Shown here in pieces: positions 37,158-49,830 of a stretch of 64,000 nt of DNA (positions are counted from its first letter, which is position 1; each line of letters starts with the position of its first letter). Under the pieces are notes generated by a model. It had not been told where the DNA came from and did no database searches. It saw only the letters and a list, made by a program, of their open reading frames with translations. The DNA lies in NCBI GenBank assembly GCA_014706295.1, contig JACSVZ010000016.1, positions 4,817,168 through 4,881,167 of the forward strand, read 5' to 3'. The stretch comes from Lycocorax pyrrhopterus obiensis (taxonomy: Eukaryota > Chordata > Aves > Passeriformes > Paradisaeidae). A program made the translations under genes and the position numbers.

Positions 37158-40100
37158 TCAGTTAGATCTTCCACCTCCTCCCTTTCCTGTGTTCTTTGTC
37201 CTCATTTCATGCCACGCTTTCACCAGTGGTTCTCTGTTCTTCCATATAAGCTCATGGCCATAAGTCACATACCACCTGGGAAAGAAATAATAGTTAAAGT
37301 TAACTGCAACTTCTCTCTGCATCTGAGGGAAAACAGGCTGAGCACTAAGACCAAGTAAATACTTAGTATAGAAGACAAGATAAACTAAGGCACAAAGAAC
37401 AATATGCTTGGAAAACGGCAGGTAAGCCACTTGTTCTCTTGACTGCAGTTAACTTCATGTTCTTGTTTGCCTCAGTCCCGCGAATGCACAGTTTTCATGC
37501 CTTTAATTTCATGCTGTTGTGATTTCTACTTAGAAAGACATAAAAAATTATCTCCACTTAAAAGACTGTTAAAATAGTTCTGTTGCTTGTGCTAATCCTT
37601 ACTGACAATACCAAGGAAAAGTGTTCTTTCTTCTCCTATATAAAATACAACTGCCCCATAAAGAACAACCATGTTCCATTCAAAATGAATTTTCTTCTAT
37701 AAGCACCTGAAGAGTAATCTATCAAAGTGTTCTAGCTTTGTTTATATTCACAATTATATATGCTAATACATGAATATCAACAGAAGTGATTAAGCAGTGG
37801 AGGTTATGGTGGAGAGGCATGAGGGGAAGCAACCACATGGAAATAGGTTGAAGGCTCTCTCACAAGCCGAACTCCACACCTGCGTCCTCAGGAACAAAAG
37901 CACTTTTCTGTGAGCCAGCAGCCAGTGAACTGGCCATTCCAAATCATACAGCTGCTTTCTAAAGTGGGAAGGAATGTACAGAAAATACTTTGGCCATTCA
38001 ACATATGTCCTAAATAAGGATGAAGTGACCAAAATCATCACTGAGTAGAACAAACAGATGTGGGTGAGGAAAGCAAGAAACTTGCCAACCCCAGACCATT
38101 TTTACTGCAACTGCTATCTATCTATCCTCTCTTAATATGTGAATCTGCATTACCAATGCAGATTGTTCCTTCATTACAATGAACAAGCTGATACAGATAC
38201 ATCATGACAAAAAGCAGTTATGAATCAGCAAGACTACATCCGATGCATTTGTGATGCTGGAGAAGGGGAGAAAGGGAGACTGTACAGCACAGAGCTTATT
38301 GACACCAAAGCCAAGAAATAGGAAAAAATTTGATCTACAAACTGGTTTGCCTTTAAGTCTGACCTAGTGAAATCTCAGGTAGGCTTTTCAAATACCTACA
38401 TAAAATATTAAAAAATGCACTTAGTAGTAAGTGTGCAATTGGGTAGAAGAGGAAAAACTCAATGTAGTTCAAACATGGAACAATACAGAACTGTTTCCTA
38501 CAAACTTGTTTCTAGTAGTTCTTACTAATTAGGAAGTCTCCCCACAAAGGCAATACAGCAACACTGAGAAAACAGCATTAGAGGCTGCTCAAAGGAATTT
38601 GGCCAGAGCTTGTATTAATTCTGTAGCTCTCTCTAAATTGGCAATTAGAGGAAAAACACAGAGACAAAGACTTTTTTTTAGCTCTTTAAAATTATTTTAA
38701 TTGTCCCTTCTGTGCTTTGTGAGTGTCTTTTCTGCCCTGTGACTCCCTTCAGTGTGCTGGCAAGAGCAGGACAGAGACAGCCAGCCCAGGTTATGGTTAC
38801 AGGACCACCTGACATCTAATGCATGATTCTAAGGCAGCTCAGCTCGATTCTTTCAGTTCTAAGTGTCTGTTAACAGTGTTTTCCATAAAATTTTACAGCA
38901 CTAGAAGGGTAGCAGTGAGTTGTATTCATTGCTAGTTATGACAACTTTGCAAAAAACCCCCCACACTTCAGCAATATAGGAACGGGGAAAATACAGTATT
39001 AATTTAAAATACAAAACAGAGTTAGTAAATACAGACTTACATTCCAAAGAGAGCTCCCCCAAGGTGTGCAGCATGGTCAAAAAGTCTCCAGCCTAGAGCA
39101 AGCCCTGCAGTGTCAAATGCAATTATGGCTTTTAAAGCCTAGAAAGGAGAGAACACGGAATGGACAGGATCAGTCACAGCATAAAATGGCCAATGATGAC
39201 AGTTTCCTATTGCAGCACAGAGCAAAAATTTGGAATCAAAAAACAGCCTATAAATTTTATATCAAAACAATTACTGTAAAAAAAATTGTTTTAAAACAAG
39301 AGACTCAGTCTTCAGCTCTATTGTGCTGTCAAAATACAGACGTAAGCAGCTACAGAATAGTGCAAAATGTGTCCTTTTCAAACACTCAGTCTCTTCCAGT
39401 CTTCATTTCTAAAGCTACAAATACATTCCAAACTTGGGCCAGGAGGAAATAGAAATTACTTGAAAGAGTACATGCTATAAAAGACACCACAAAATATGTA
39501 ATTGCAACATTCTCATTCTCTAATTCTGATGTAGCTTAGATTTATGTGCATCTGTGCTCCTGAACACAACCCTCTAGTGGATGGAACATGTGGGGCAGCA
39601 TCCCTGTTATCTTATCTGATATAAACATTTGCTGGAAGGCAGAAAATCTGGGTGATGGTGAACAACTCCACAGCCAGAGCAGCATAAGCAATGGTGTACC
39701 ATCTTCAGGAGACACAAGGCACCAGAACTGCCAATACACAAGATTTTACTAAATGCCTCATTTCATAAAGACTAACAGATTTAATGCAAGGATGAAACGG
39801 TACTTTAGGCAGGATTTCTTTCCTTAAGCATAGGTGTTAGAATAGAAGCTCTATTGCCACATTGGCTTGTTTAATTTAAAAGTCCATTACAGTATAGGTA
39901 AGGTAGATTAAAGGAGTCTGTAAAGTTTAGATATACAATTATATAGTAGGGCTAAAATCATTCCACAGTACTGTTTATACTGCAATAGCTGGTACTGCTC
40001 TTGTTTTGCTGTTGCAATGAGCACTGCTCATGGCAATGCCCTCTGTGGCTCTGCCTATATTTCTACCCTGGCCACCTTTTTAAAGAAAGATGCAGTTATA

Positions 40101-43100
40101 GGGTAGCATGCAAAAAAAACCCCAGGTCAACTCAAGCGGAAGTGCAAGAAAAACATGAAGGCTACATCTAAGAACGTTTATTCAAATCTGTAAGCTTCTC
40201 TTACAAAAAGTATTAAATCTCATGATCTTGGAATGACCTGGCTTAACTGCTTTAAGCAGTAAAACAACTTTAAGTAGTGGACCAAAGATCATTAACTTAT
40301 TAAAGCAAGTTAAGATATACATGAGAAGCTTTTCTTAAACGTGGCAGTGGATCCGCATAAAAGAACTTAATGAAACAAAAAAAGGAGTCCTAGTACTACA
40401 CATGAAGAAAAGTCTCAGTAGCCTACTTCTAATTCCAACGGTGTTCCTAAAAGTATCAAAATATGATATGCAAAAGAGGAGGCAAATATTCCTCCAGGGC
40501 TGGAATGTAATCTCCTGTAAGAAGTGAAATTCTGTGTTTCTCATCTTGATAAATTTTTCTTTAAAGACCACGTACCGGTTTTACATCAGCCTGTTTCAAG
40601 TGCTGCTATAAAAAAATATCACCCATCAGAAAGAAGATGTGTATGTAGGTTTCCTCAGACAGGTGAACCTGATTCCCTCCCAACTTCTTTCACCTCTTGG
40701 GATTAGATCCGAAACAGATCCATGGAGGATGGAATTCAGAATAATTCTGAATTCACCACACTCTGCTGTAATGACTGTGCTAGGCTGCAACTATTCAGAA
40801 TCGGTCCCCGGGACTTCCATGACCCCTCTTCTCTTTCAAAATAAATTTAACAGCTTAGAAACACTGACGAAGAGGACACATGCTCAGATACTGAAGAGGT
40901 ATGGGGAAAATGTTTTAAGAATAGCTTTTCTTTGAAGTTCAAAGGCACTTACACTTCCTGCTGTAAATGTGAACATCGGAAGAAGTATGATGGCCAGTTT
41001 TGCTTCTGGCATCTTCGTACACACCGCTGCAAGGACAGTCATTATAGCTCCTGACTGGAAATACAGGAAAACACATCAAAGCAAGCTAAGATGTTACATA
41101 AGGGATAATATATTTTTCTGCATGTGAACCTGTTTTCCTTTTGGCTTTTATTTTCAAATGCAGCCCTGTGGTAAACCTCGAAGTACAAAGCACCACACAA
41201 AAGTTCAGAACAAAAATAAAACAAGACACCACTATTTAATTTCAATATCTGAAATTATAAATACTGGGGAAAAACATCCTTCAAATCCTCTTATGTAATT
41301 AAGAAATAGCCACTCCCGAATTTAAGATAATGATTTACGTAAATAGGCTTTTTCCCAAGTAAACCCTAGAAATCTAACACATACTAATCTAGCACAGACA
41401 CATCTGATGAAGGAAATCGTTCTGAAGCTTGTACAAAACCAAGGAAAATAACAGATGGACAGGGACAAGAATCTTTTGTCAATGAAACAAGTAATTCCCT
41501 GGACTGTACGAAATTGACCATGGGCTTTTGTATCCCTGAAATAACCTCAATGGAAAGGCTCTGAATGCAGTAAACTAATGCAATGTGTGGTAATTTCAGT
41601 AAGTTCAGATCAGTAAGACTAAGGGAAAGTAACTTGCTCCAGATATAGTTTATTCATAAGACAAAGAGACAATACACATTTCCAAAAATTCTAACCTCAG
41701 CACAGCTAAAGAGTTTTTTCCATTCCAATAGAATAATGAGAATCTAACTTCGGGCTTTTATCAAAATTATTTAGTACAGTAAGTTAAGCCTTTAAAATCT
41801 GGCAAATGTCTAGGTTAACCTCAAATTTAATACAAATTAAGTGTTTAAAAACATTCTACTACTAAAAACACTTGGAAAGAACTGGCAGCTACAGGAACTC
41901 CTCAGCCTGCCTCATATTGTTCATTGGGTGAGACTTCTGGCAGGAGTGCTGCCCTTTCTGCACAGCATGCCCTACAACTTCCACTGGGATCACATGCTGA
42001 GTTTGATTGTCTGATTACATTATCTCTTTCTAAAGTACACTATTTTTAATTAGAGAAGACTGCTACACAATTATGAAATACCACTTCTGCAATGTTACAT
42101 AACTGATCTGCTCAGGGACAAGAGGTCCTGCTGCTCAGGACTCATTTACAACCCTCAGCATTAAGTGGTGTTAGTTCTGGGCAGCTGCTGCAGCAGAGGT
42201 AACATATCTGAAGAACAGGCAAGTTGTTTCAACCAGTTTGTACCTGGTTCCTTGATTTTGGTAAAGCTTTCTAGTTTCCATTACCCCAAATATACTCTTG
42301 GCTTTTAAGCAGGTTAAAGAATACAGCAGGCTTTCAAATTGGCTTCAAAGATCATTATCAGTCTCTCATATTCCCAGATACTTACAGCTCCAAGGGATGG
42401 TTCAAACCTTCCTGTGGCCATTTTAGCAACGTAACTGACAAAACTGGAGATAACCCCTGAAAAAGAGACATTACTACTGGAAATGATGGCAGCAATGCAG
42501 ACAAGCATCAGAAAGTACAAATTAACTGTCATCTTTTGTCACGCAAATCCCAAGAGACTGTATTAAGAGCTGTTTTATTTTGGTAGTAAAGCAGGAATTA
42601 AAACCAGATACGGTTTTATCATCTTTCAAAGCCCAGTATCTTAAACCCACTAAAAATCTGTATGACAGCAAAGTAGTACTGCATTTAGTATAAAGCAATG
42701 TGTGGGATTGAACAGTGGCCATCTGTCATCATACATCTATTAACCAGGCACACATTTTACTTGTATGAATACATATTTCTATTGTTTAAGTGCTGTAAAT
42801 ATATTTATTTAACATTACCAGCAGAAAGGTATACTGCAATGAACTGCTCACATCCCAGAAGAGAGACAATGCTGCTGGAAAAACTCCATAAAACATACAT
42901 ATTTGCTGCCATGTGGAAGAGAGAGAAGTGACTAAACGTAGAGAGCAGCATGGGAGAACACAGGGCTCCTACAAAAGAGAAAAGCAATGCACATAAAGAA
43001 GTCAGTATTTTAATTTGCTTCAACTTACACGTCATGCAGACTAGAAATTTATCAAGACACACTGTAGGCTAATTATGCTTAGATTCTCAAATACAAGCTA

Positions 43101-46100
43101 TGTAATAAACCCACCAATTTCAAATTCCAAGCAACGCCTTTTGGAAAGGTAGAACATACACCCCGAAGATATGCAAGCTGCAAAAACAGTCTTAGTTACC
43201 TACTGGGGATTGTTTCATAGAAAACATTTATCTTATGACATGTGTCCTATGCTTTGAAAAAGAAAAAATATATTTTATTTATATATGTATACGGTGAAAG
43301 ATTTTTAATATATAAGCAGCCATATAAAATTAATTTGCAACGAAGATGAACTCAGAGGAAAAAATAGTTTTTTCCTTTTTGAAAAAGCTACTAGCTCTCC
43401 TCACTGAAACAGCAGCCTTGAAAATGCAAACAAGCCAATTAGCAGGTTTGAAGGTCAGCTTCATTTAAAATAGGAGTGTTTGGGGTGACATGCTCAGATC
43501 TGGGTAGCAGATATCTTTAGCTTTGGAGCGCATGGGGGAAGTGGTTGAGTTTCCAAGTTTCCAGCAGAAATTAAGAGGATAGCAGGAAGTACCTTCCGAA
43601 CACATTTTTGTCTCCTTGTCCTTTTAAACTCTTTTCTCTGCTGTAGAAATGAAACCCCATTTTTCTGCCATTAAATATTACTAAAGTTTTTCCCTAGGTT
43701 AATATCTTCAATACATTTCACACACAATGAAAGCCAAGTTGGTGTTTGGTTTGTTTGGGTTTTCTTAATGTGACCCAAAGCACAGCTTTGAAACAAGGAC
43801 TCTGTACACAACCTACAGACTAATGCTTGTCTATTGATGAAAGCACACATACATACACTCTGTGGGATGCATGCTGGTTCTATCTGCATCCCACAGAACA
43901 TTAAAGGGGGGAAATAGTCACATTTGAGTCTAGTTTATGAATGGCATTATGTAGTACAGTTTATTGTCCTCCTTTGCTGAGTGGCTTGATTTGCATTCTG
44001 TCCAAGAAAGCAGTTTGGCTGCTGTCACTGGGAAGAGTACCTCTCACCTTTATTCAGGCAGGAGCTGCATCCCACTGCATGCAGGAGAAGGCCACATAGC
44101 AGGCAACAGTTCTGATATTACAATATTTAGAAAAGCACCAGTTTTGTTTGTTTTAAAAAATCAGATCCATTACTCCTAACATTCTTCCCCTCAAGCCACT
44201 TCCTGCCTAGACGGAATGATGTGTTTGGGCATGACTGAGATAGCTTGTGGGTGATGGAGCTCTAAGTAAGCCATATGCCACCTGAAGCTTCTGCAGTATG
44301 ATCAGAGGTTCTACTACATCTCTGTGTAGGAAAGTCACCCAAATTATTGTTCACTTACTGGAGGATGGATTTGAGGTGAAATATGTAAACATAATCCGTC
44401 GCATGCCAGGCAGCCTCCACAAACAGAATACAAAGACATTTGCAGCTATAATACCTATTAAGAGGGGAAAAAAAAGTATAAAAGCAAATTACTAGTGTAA
44501 TACACCATAATGCCTACTGAAAGCAAGTATTTTAAAAGGCAGCTTGTAGAATTGTACTTTCTCTTCACAATCCCATTAAAAGCAATATCCACTTCTTACT
44601 TTGTATACAGTTTAAAAAAAGCAATGAAAAATACTGAAAGCTACATTTATATAGTGGAAGTTTTTCAGAAATATGACATTTAATTGCAACCGTTCTAACA
44701 TACAGTGTAATGAATCCAGCAGTCCAGAAAGATCTGTGCTGAGAAGGTTCAAGCTATGGTTTCAAACTGTTATTCCATTGCAGAATCAATGAAACAGGAG
44801 CCAGCTAAGAGGTCCCATTTCCTGCCCCTCTTGCTGTTTATTCCCAAACGGCACCAATCTACTGCACACTTGCATTCAACTGCACACCTCACAGCCCCAA
44901 CACAGTGTCTGTATCACGACCTGACTTGCACATTGAAGCAATTCAAAGCATTGTACAAAACTTCCTGAGAGGACTTGTTAGTTGAGTGGTCTGAGATGAT
45001 TTTGGCCTGAAACATTCAGCACTTCTACAATCTAGTCTTAAACTGGGAGTCAACACTTCAAAGAGTTATTAAGTTGGTTGAATTTTTTTTTCCAAAATGT
45101 AAAAAAGGTAAATGGCAGAGAAATAGCATTTAAGTAACCTTATGCTAACAACCTGCTAATACAGATTCATTAAATACTTAATGTAGAATATGTAAGAGGA
45201 GAGAGGGCTCAGCTATTGGATTTGAATCAAGTTCTCATCAATTTCATTTCACACATTACATTTATCTTGGGGATTTCAAATGGTATTAGGCTAACCAATC
45301 AAAACTACATTATAACCAAAGGAAAGCTCAAAAGCTAATTTGTTGCTACTTCTCATATGTCATACTGCAAACACGTAACTATTAGGGAATTTAATTTCCA
45401 CATTTCAGTGGAATATATACACCTATTTCTTCTAAAAGCATTTTCTGTTTTTCATAATTCCTGAGAAAAATATTGCTGGGGGAGGATTCTAGTTAATCCT
45501 CCACACTCTCTCACACAGATGCACAGGAACTTTTTTAAGGCATACAAAAAATAGTTTGTGAGAAGGAAGTGTAGCAGAAACAGGATATGTGCAGGTGTAA
45601 ATTTACATATGCTTTGTGCCCAACAACCTAAACAGGGTATAAAAGCCATCTGTTTTAATATACTGTACCTGTTTGCCATATTTCTCTTCCTGTGAATGTC
45701 TAATACTTGTAAGCTAACACAAACCTGTCACAGTCCGCTGACCCTCAGTCAGGCTATTCCACCAGCTGTTAACCTGAAACAGAATTGTTGTCCATCAATG
45801 CCACCGTGAAGCATTTGCAATTTCAAAAACAGTCACGTAAGGTTATAAGTTTTTAGAATGGAAAGCATTGTTTGAAATCTGTGAAGTAAATAGGTTTCAA
45901 TTTTTTTTACTTCTGATTGCTTCAGCTGTTCAAGTTGACATTTCCTTACTGAAGAACAGCTATCTACCCTCCTTTTCATAAAATACCCCAATATGGACAA
46001 AGAATTTCTTCAAAAAGAATGGGGTTATACCTTTTACACAACTCCAATGGGTTTACCCTGCTTGCATTAAACAAAGATCTAGCCCATAATGCTGACTTTA

Positions 46101-49100
46101 GCAGATTAGCCAAAGTTAGCATAAATCCTGCCTCGACTAAGCCTCACCCTAATGCTAGCATCACACCACCCACCTTTGAGTGATTCCACTTTTGTGCCAG
46201 GATCACTTTTGCAGAGGTGGCTCACAAGATGTGGAATCCATTCCCCCTTGCGTCCAGCTCACCCAGCCCTCCTCCAAGTTTAAAACCCCTGAAAAAGTTT
46301 ATTTTGAGCGCAGTCAGCCCACAGACAAATTGCACCCCCCTTCCTCAGCTTTTGTAATCATTTTGGACATATATTTTGTTGCTACCTCAATGACCTTCCA
46401 ACCATATTGATGGGGCAATGCAATAAAAATTATCTGCAGATTGAAGGCAGGGGATATAATGCTGTATGAAACAAAGTATTCACTATTTGATATCAAAGTA
46501 AAAACTTCATTGCATTTTTGGTTTAATTCTCTGGCAGACAATATTCTTCAGTATAAGAACACAGAACAGACATGATTTTTCTTAAACACAAGGATTATAT
46601 GCCCTCAGAAACGACTGGGGGAATCCTGAACTCTTAGAAATAGAACTTACCCATTGAAGATGGGGATTGGGAGTTTAAGCCTATTAACAACAGGGCAGTT
46701 TAGTTTTCTTTTTTGGATAGCTAATCACCAGATCTTCCCCTTCAGGTTTTGAAGGAAAACAAAAATATAAAGGCATAATTATTTAAAAATATTAAGTGCT
46801 GATCGTAATCTCCCCTGCAGTTCATATATACCAAGCAAGAAAGCATGCTGGGATAGAGATAATTTTCTTTCTAGCAGCTTGTACATGGTTCTGTAGTTTA
46901 GATTTTTGACCAAAACAGTACTGATAACACACTAATGTTCTATATTTTGGTGAATGGTGTTTGCACAACATCAAGATCTTTTGCATTTCTCACTCTGCTG
47001 CTGCAGGTTGCAACAGGCTGGAAGGGGACACAAGCAAGCAGATGACCGGAACTAACCAAAGTGATATTCCCTACCAAATAATACCATCCCCCCCAAAAGA
47101 GGGGATTTCAGGAGGTTTAACATATTTTTCTCATGAACTGGTTGGGCACTGGTCTTTCCACAGGACATTGTGAGTGACTGCCTTTGCATCACTTGTTTTC
47201 TTCTCTCTTCTCACACTTCCTAAACAATTTTTTGGTGATTGTTTTATCTTTATCCCCAAGTTTTCTTGCTTTTCTTCTCCCCCCAGCCCACTGGGGGTTT
47301 GTGGGGGCCATGAGCAAGGCGCTGCGTGGAGCTCAGCTGCCAACCAGGATTATCCCCCGTGCCCATTTCCACAGCAGTGCTGGTGTGCACGATATGCATT
47401 AGAAAAATAGCTCCTACGTATCCTTCCCAGGATCCTGAGCCTCTCCAGCTCCAAGCTCAGCCCTACTTCCCTTGGACAAACAGACCTGAAAGAGTATCAA
47501 GCCTGGTCTATCACAAGCCAGTAGTAACCTTGAAACAAACGCGAATATACATGAATGTTTAGGTTAGTTTAAGTATACTTAATTAAAAACGAAATGACCG
47601 ATACTTCTGGGATGCCAACTCAATTTATAACAAATCTTGCAGCACTTACTTTGTTCTTGCTGCCTAAGCTCCAAAGTACTTGCATGGAAATGTCAGCTCT
47701 CAAAGTAAAAAAGCCCTCTAAAACCTCGTATGTTTAAGGGTTTAGAGGCAGAAAATACAAATGCATTTCAGAAGCCAGAGCACTGAAAAGTCTTAAGCAT
47801 AAGATTGAGAATTTAATCTAGCTCTGTCCTCTGGGAATTCATGTTCACTTTAGAGAGCACTTAAGATACAGCAAGAACATTTGTTGGGGGTTTTTTTATG
47901 GTGAAAAAGCAAATGGTATCTAGTTTAGATGAACAAATTTCTACTACTGACCTCTCTTTCCTGCATTTCTGGGTGAAGATGGTATTTTTCTCTATTTTTT
48001 TCCACTATAACTTTTGCAGTGATATTGAGTTACAGTTTTCTAGAACTAATTTTATCCGTTTTCCTTGTAAGTCAACTATCTACTGTAATTTGTTGAGAAC
48101 CCAATATTTCTCCAAGTTCCACATCAGAAAAACCAGGACAAGTATCTGTTGTACAAACGGTGCTCGCACCAGAGGAGAGATGCAGTTGTGCATCGCACTC
48201 CCGCAGGGATCCACCCCTGTGCGAGCAGCCCGGGCCTGGCTCCGTGTACCTGCTTTCTGAAGTCGCCTCTCTTCTGCGGCCGCATTTTATCCATCCAGTC
48301 CGCTCGAGCTTCCTCAAAGTAGGTCTGGACGCGCGACTTGAGCGACTCATACTGCCAGATGGCGGCGGACCCGAAGGCCGAGCCTGTGAACTGGGCGATA
48401 CCGGACGAAGGTTCAGTGACCGCTGCATCCCGGGGCCCTGGCCGAGGCAGCCGGGCGCATCCCGGGCTAACGCCACACGCCGAGGAGCCGGCTGCTCGGC
48501 CCCGAGCGGTGCGAGCACGGCAACGGGAGCTGCGGCTGCGCGGACCAGCGGGACTCACAGAATCACAGAGTCCGTAAGGCTGGAAAACACCTTTAAGATC
48601 ATAAGTCCAAATGTCAAGTCAGCACCACCACTGAGTTCACCATGTCCTCGAGTGCCATATCCACGTGTTTTTTGAACGCTTTCAAGGATGGTGACCCCAC
48701 TGCTCTGGGCAGCCTGTTCCAACGCTTTACAAGCCTTTCTGTTTTGTTTTTCGGTTGTTTTGTTTTGTTTGGCTTTTTTTTTTTCTAATATCTAATCTAA
48801 ATCTCTCCTGGTGTAACTTGAGGCCATTTCCGCAGGTTTACTGCATTTTCAGTTACAGGGCATGATGCTTTATCAAGAAGGTTCACAAACAAAACTGGTC
48901 AATGAAATCACAAAGTTCACTGAAATGGAATGAAACTGGGATACCTTTACAATATTTCCATTGACTTAGCTGAAGTTACTTTGTAGTATCTCTGTATAAC
49001 GCCACAGTATTTGGCCAACAACCTTGCGTTAACTTTGACTCACTGAGAAGCGAAAGCCGGGAAGGAAGAATTCCCGTGAGACAGATGGAATATGCTCCTT

Positions 49101-49497
49101 GCCGACCCGCTCCCCCCAGCCGGGCACAGCACCCGGCCCGCAGGAGCCACTTACCCCTACGGCGAACAGGAGCGGCTTGACCAGGCGGCGCGGCGAGGGG
49201 CGGCCGGTGGCCGTGGTGGGCGACGGCGGGCAGAGGCTGCGGCGCGGGGGCGGCGGGACGGGCCGCGCCTCGGCGGAGGCTGCCGGGGGCTCCTCGGGCC
49301 GCGGCCGCGCCCGGCGGAAACCCCGCCGCGGCTGCAGCAGCAGCAGCACCGCCAGCCTGCGGGGGAAACACGCGAATCGTCAGCCCCACCTGCCCCTGCC
49401 CCTGCCCCTGCCCCTGCCCCTGCCCCTGCCCCGACCCATCCCGGCGGTACCTGCGCGGCTGCTGGCCCCCGGCGCGGGCCCAGCACCGCCACGCCAT
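37158..49497 (-). CDS. PARL: PARL, mitochondrial presenilin-associated rhomboid-like protease
   Basis: PARL is an inner-mitochondrial-membrane intramembrane serine protease that cleaves PINK1, PGAM5 and other substrates. Ten coding exons on -: 49497-49451, 49356-49155, 48390-48250, 45773-45725, 44454-44359, 42968-42819, 42456-42386, 41054-40953, 39138-39041 and 37275-37158. All junctions are GT-AG; the exons join in phase into 357 codons plus TGA. The human protein is 379, the difference being at the N-terminus. [57 protein letters not shown] and [20 protein letters not shown] are near-identical to mammalian PARL. The catalytic dyad is intact: Ser253 in GASGA and His311 in [11 protein letters not shown]. 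The N-terminus ([16 protein letters not shown], Arg/Ala rich, no acids) reads as a mitochondrial targeting peptide. Its promoter lies in a CpG island facing a possible divergent gene. Confidence 0.96.
39041..39138 (-). CDS. PARL: PARL exon 9, catalytic histidine
   Basis: 98 nt encoding [20 protein letters not shown] then [12 protein letters not shown]. The second His of HAAH is His311, 58 residues after Ser253, the same spacing as in human PARL (Ser277/His335). Confidence 0.95.
40953..42968 (-). CDS. PARL: PARL exons 6-8, rhomboid core with catalytic serine
   Basis: Exons 42968-42819, 42456-42386 and 41054-40953. Exon 6 has the conserved [17 protein letters not shown] helix. Exon 7 ends EPSLGA and exon 8 opens SGAIMTV, so the intron falls exactly between the Ala and the catalytic Ser of GASGA. 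All three are near-identical to mammals. Confidence 0.95.
48554..48835 (-). repeat. CR1 LINE 3' fragment in PARL intron 2
   Basis: The + strand reads CACAGAATCACAGAGTCCGT, then GGCTGGAAAACACCTTTAAG, and ends TGTAACTTGAGGCCATTTCC. This is the reverse complement of a CR1 3' end, in the same orientation as PARL. It splits the island and ends about 165 bases before the exon 3 acceptor. Confidence 0.9.
49155..49356 (-). CDS. PARL: PARL coding exon 2 (N-terminal matrix domain)
   Basis: 202 nt from CCCCGCAG| to GTAGGG|gtaagt. It encodes [20 protein letters not shown], then a Pro/Arg/Ala-rich stretch and [12 protein letters not shown], which aligns with the start of the first transmembrane segment of mammalian PARL. 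Only the last 12 or so residues are clearly conserved; the rest is diverged and compositionally biased. Confidence 0.85.
49391..49432. repeat. Seven perfect TGCCCC units in PARL intron 1
   Basis: Forty-two bases of uninterrupted TGCCCC on +, read as GGGGCA in the PARL transcript. It occupies nearly half of the 94-bp intron 1. Confidence 0.92.
49451..49497 (-). CDS. PARL: PARL coding exon 1 (targeting peptide)
   Basis: 47 nt encoding [15 protein letters not shown] plus two bases of an Arg codon, donor CAG|gtaccg. The start is chosen because it gives the family's MAWR start. A GC-rich second exon follows after a 94-bp intron. Confidence 0.88.
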
Positions 49498-49830
49498 GTT
49501 GGCGCCTCCCCGAGCGCTTCCGGGGCAGCCGGGGGACATCTTCCCGCCGATGGCGGGGGAGCCGCTCGGTCACCGCATGGCAAAGGGCGGGCGCGGCTCC
49601 CCGCGGCTCCTGAGGCCGCTCCGCACGGCGAGTGGATGGCCGCGCGCGCGGCTCCCGGTGCCGCCGCCGGAGCACGGCGGGCAGCGCCGGCGGGTCGGAG
49701 CCCTCCCGGGGCCGCCATGTCGGGTGGGTGGTGCCTGCTCTGCCGCCATGATGAGCGTGGCAGCGCCTTCATCGCCACGGCCCCTTTGACGAGCGGCGCT
49801 GGTGCTATGAAAACAGGGGCTGCTGTGATT

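Larger units (their letters stand above)
37276..48249 (-). other. PARL introns 3-9
   Basis: Unique AT-rich sequence between the exons listed for PARL, with no second gene visible on either strand. A perfect 10-bp inverted repeat with a 3-base loop lies at 38142-38164 (AATCTGCATT/AATGCAGATT), and an AT-rich run at about 43260-43330. No CR1 copy is obvious in this stretch. Confidence 0.65.
48150..49800. promoter_or_regulatory. CpG island, PARL promoter, possibly bidirectional
   Basis: Two GC/CpG-rich blocks (48150-48550 and 49080-49800) cover PARL exons 1-3 and about 300 bases beyond the ATG, interrupted by a CR1. There is no TATA box. On + the island contains GCCGCCATGTCGG at about 49712-49724, a good Kozak context for a divergent transcript. 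Confidence 0.65.
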
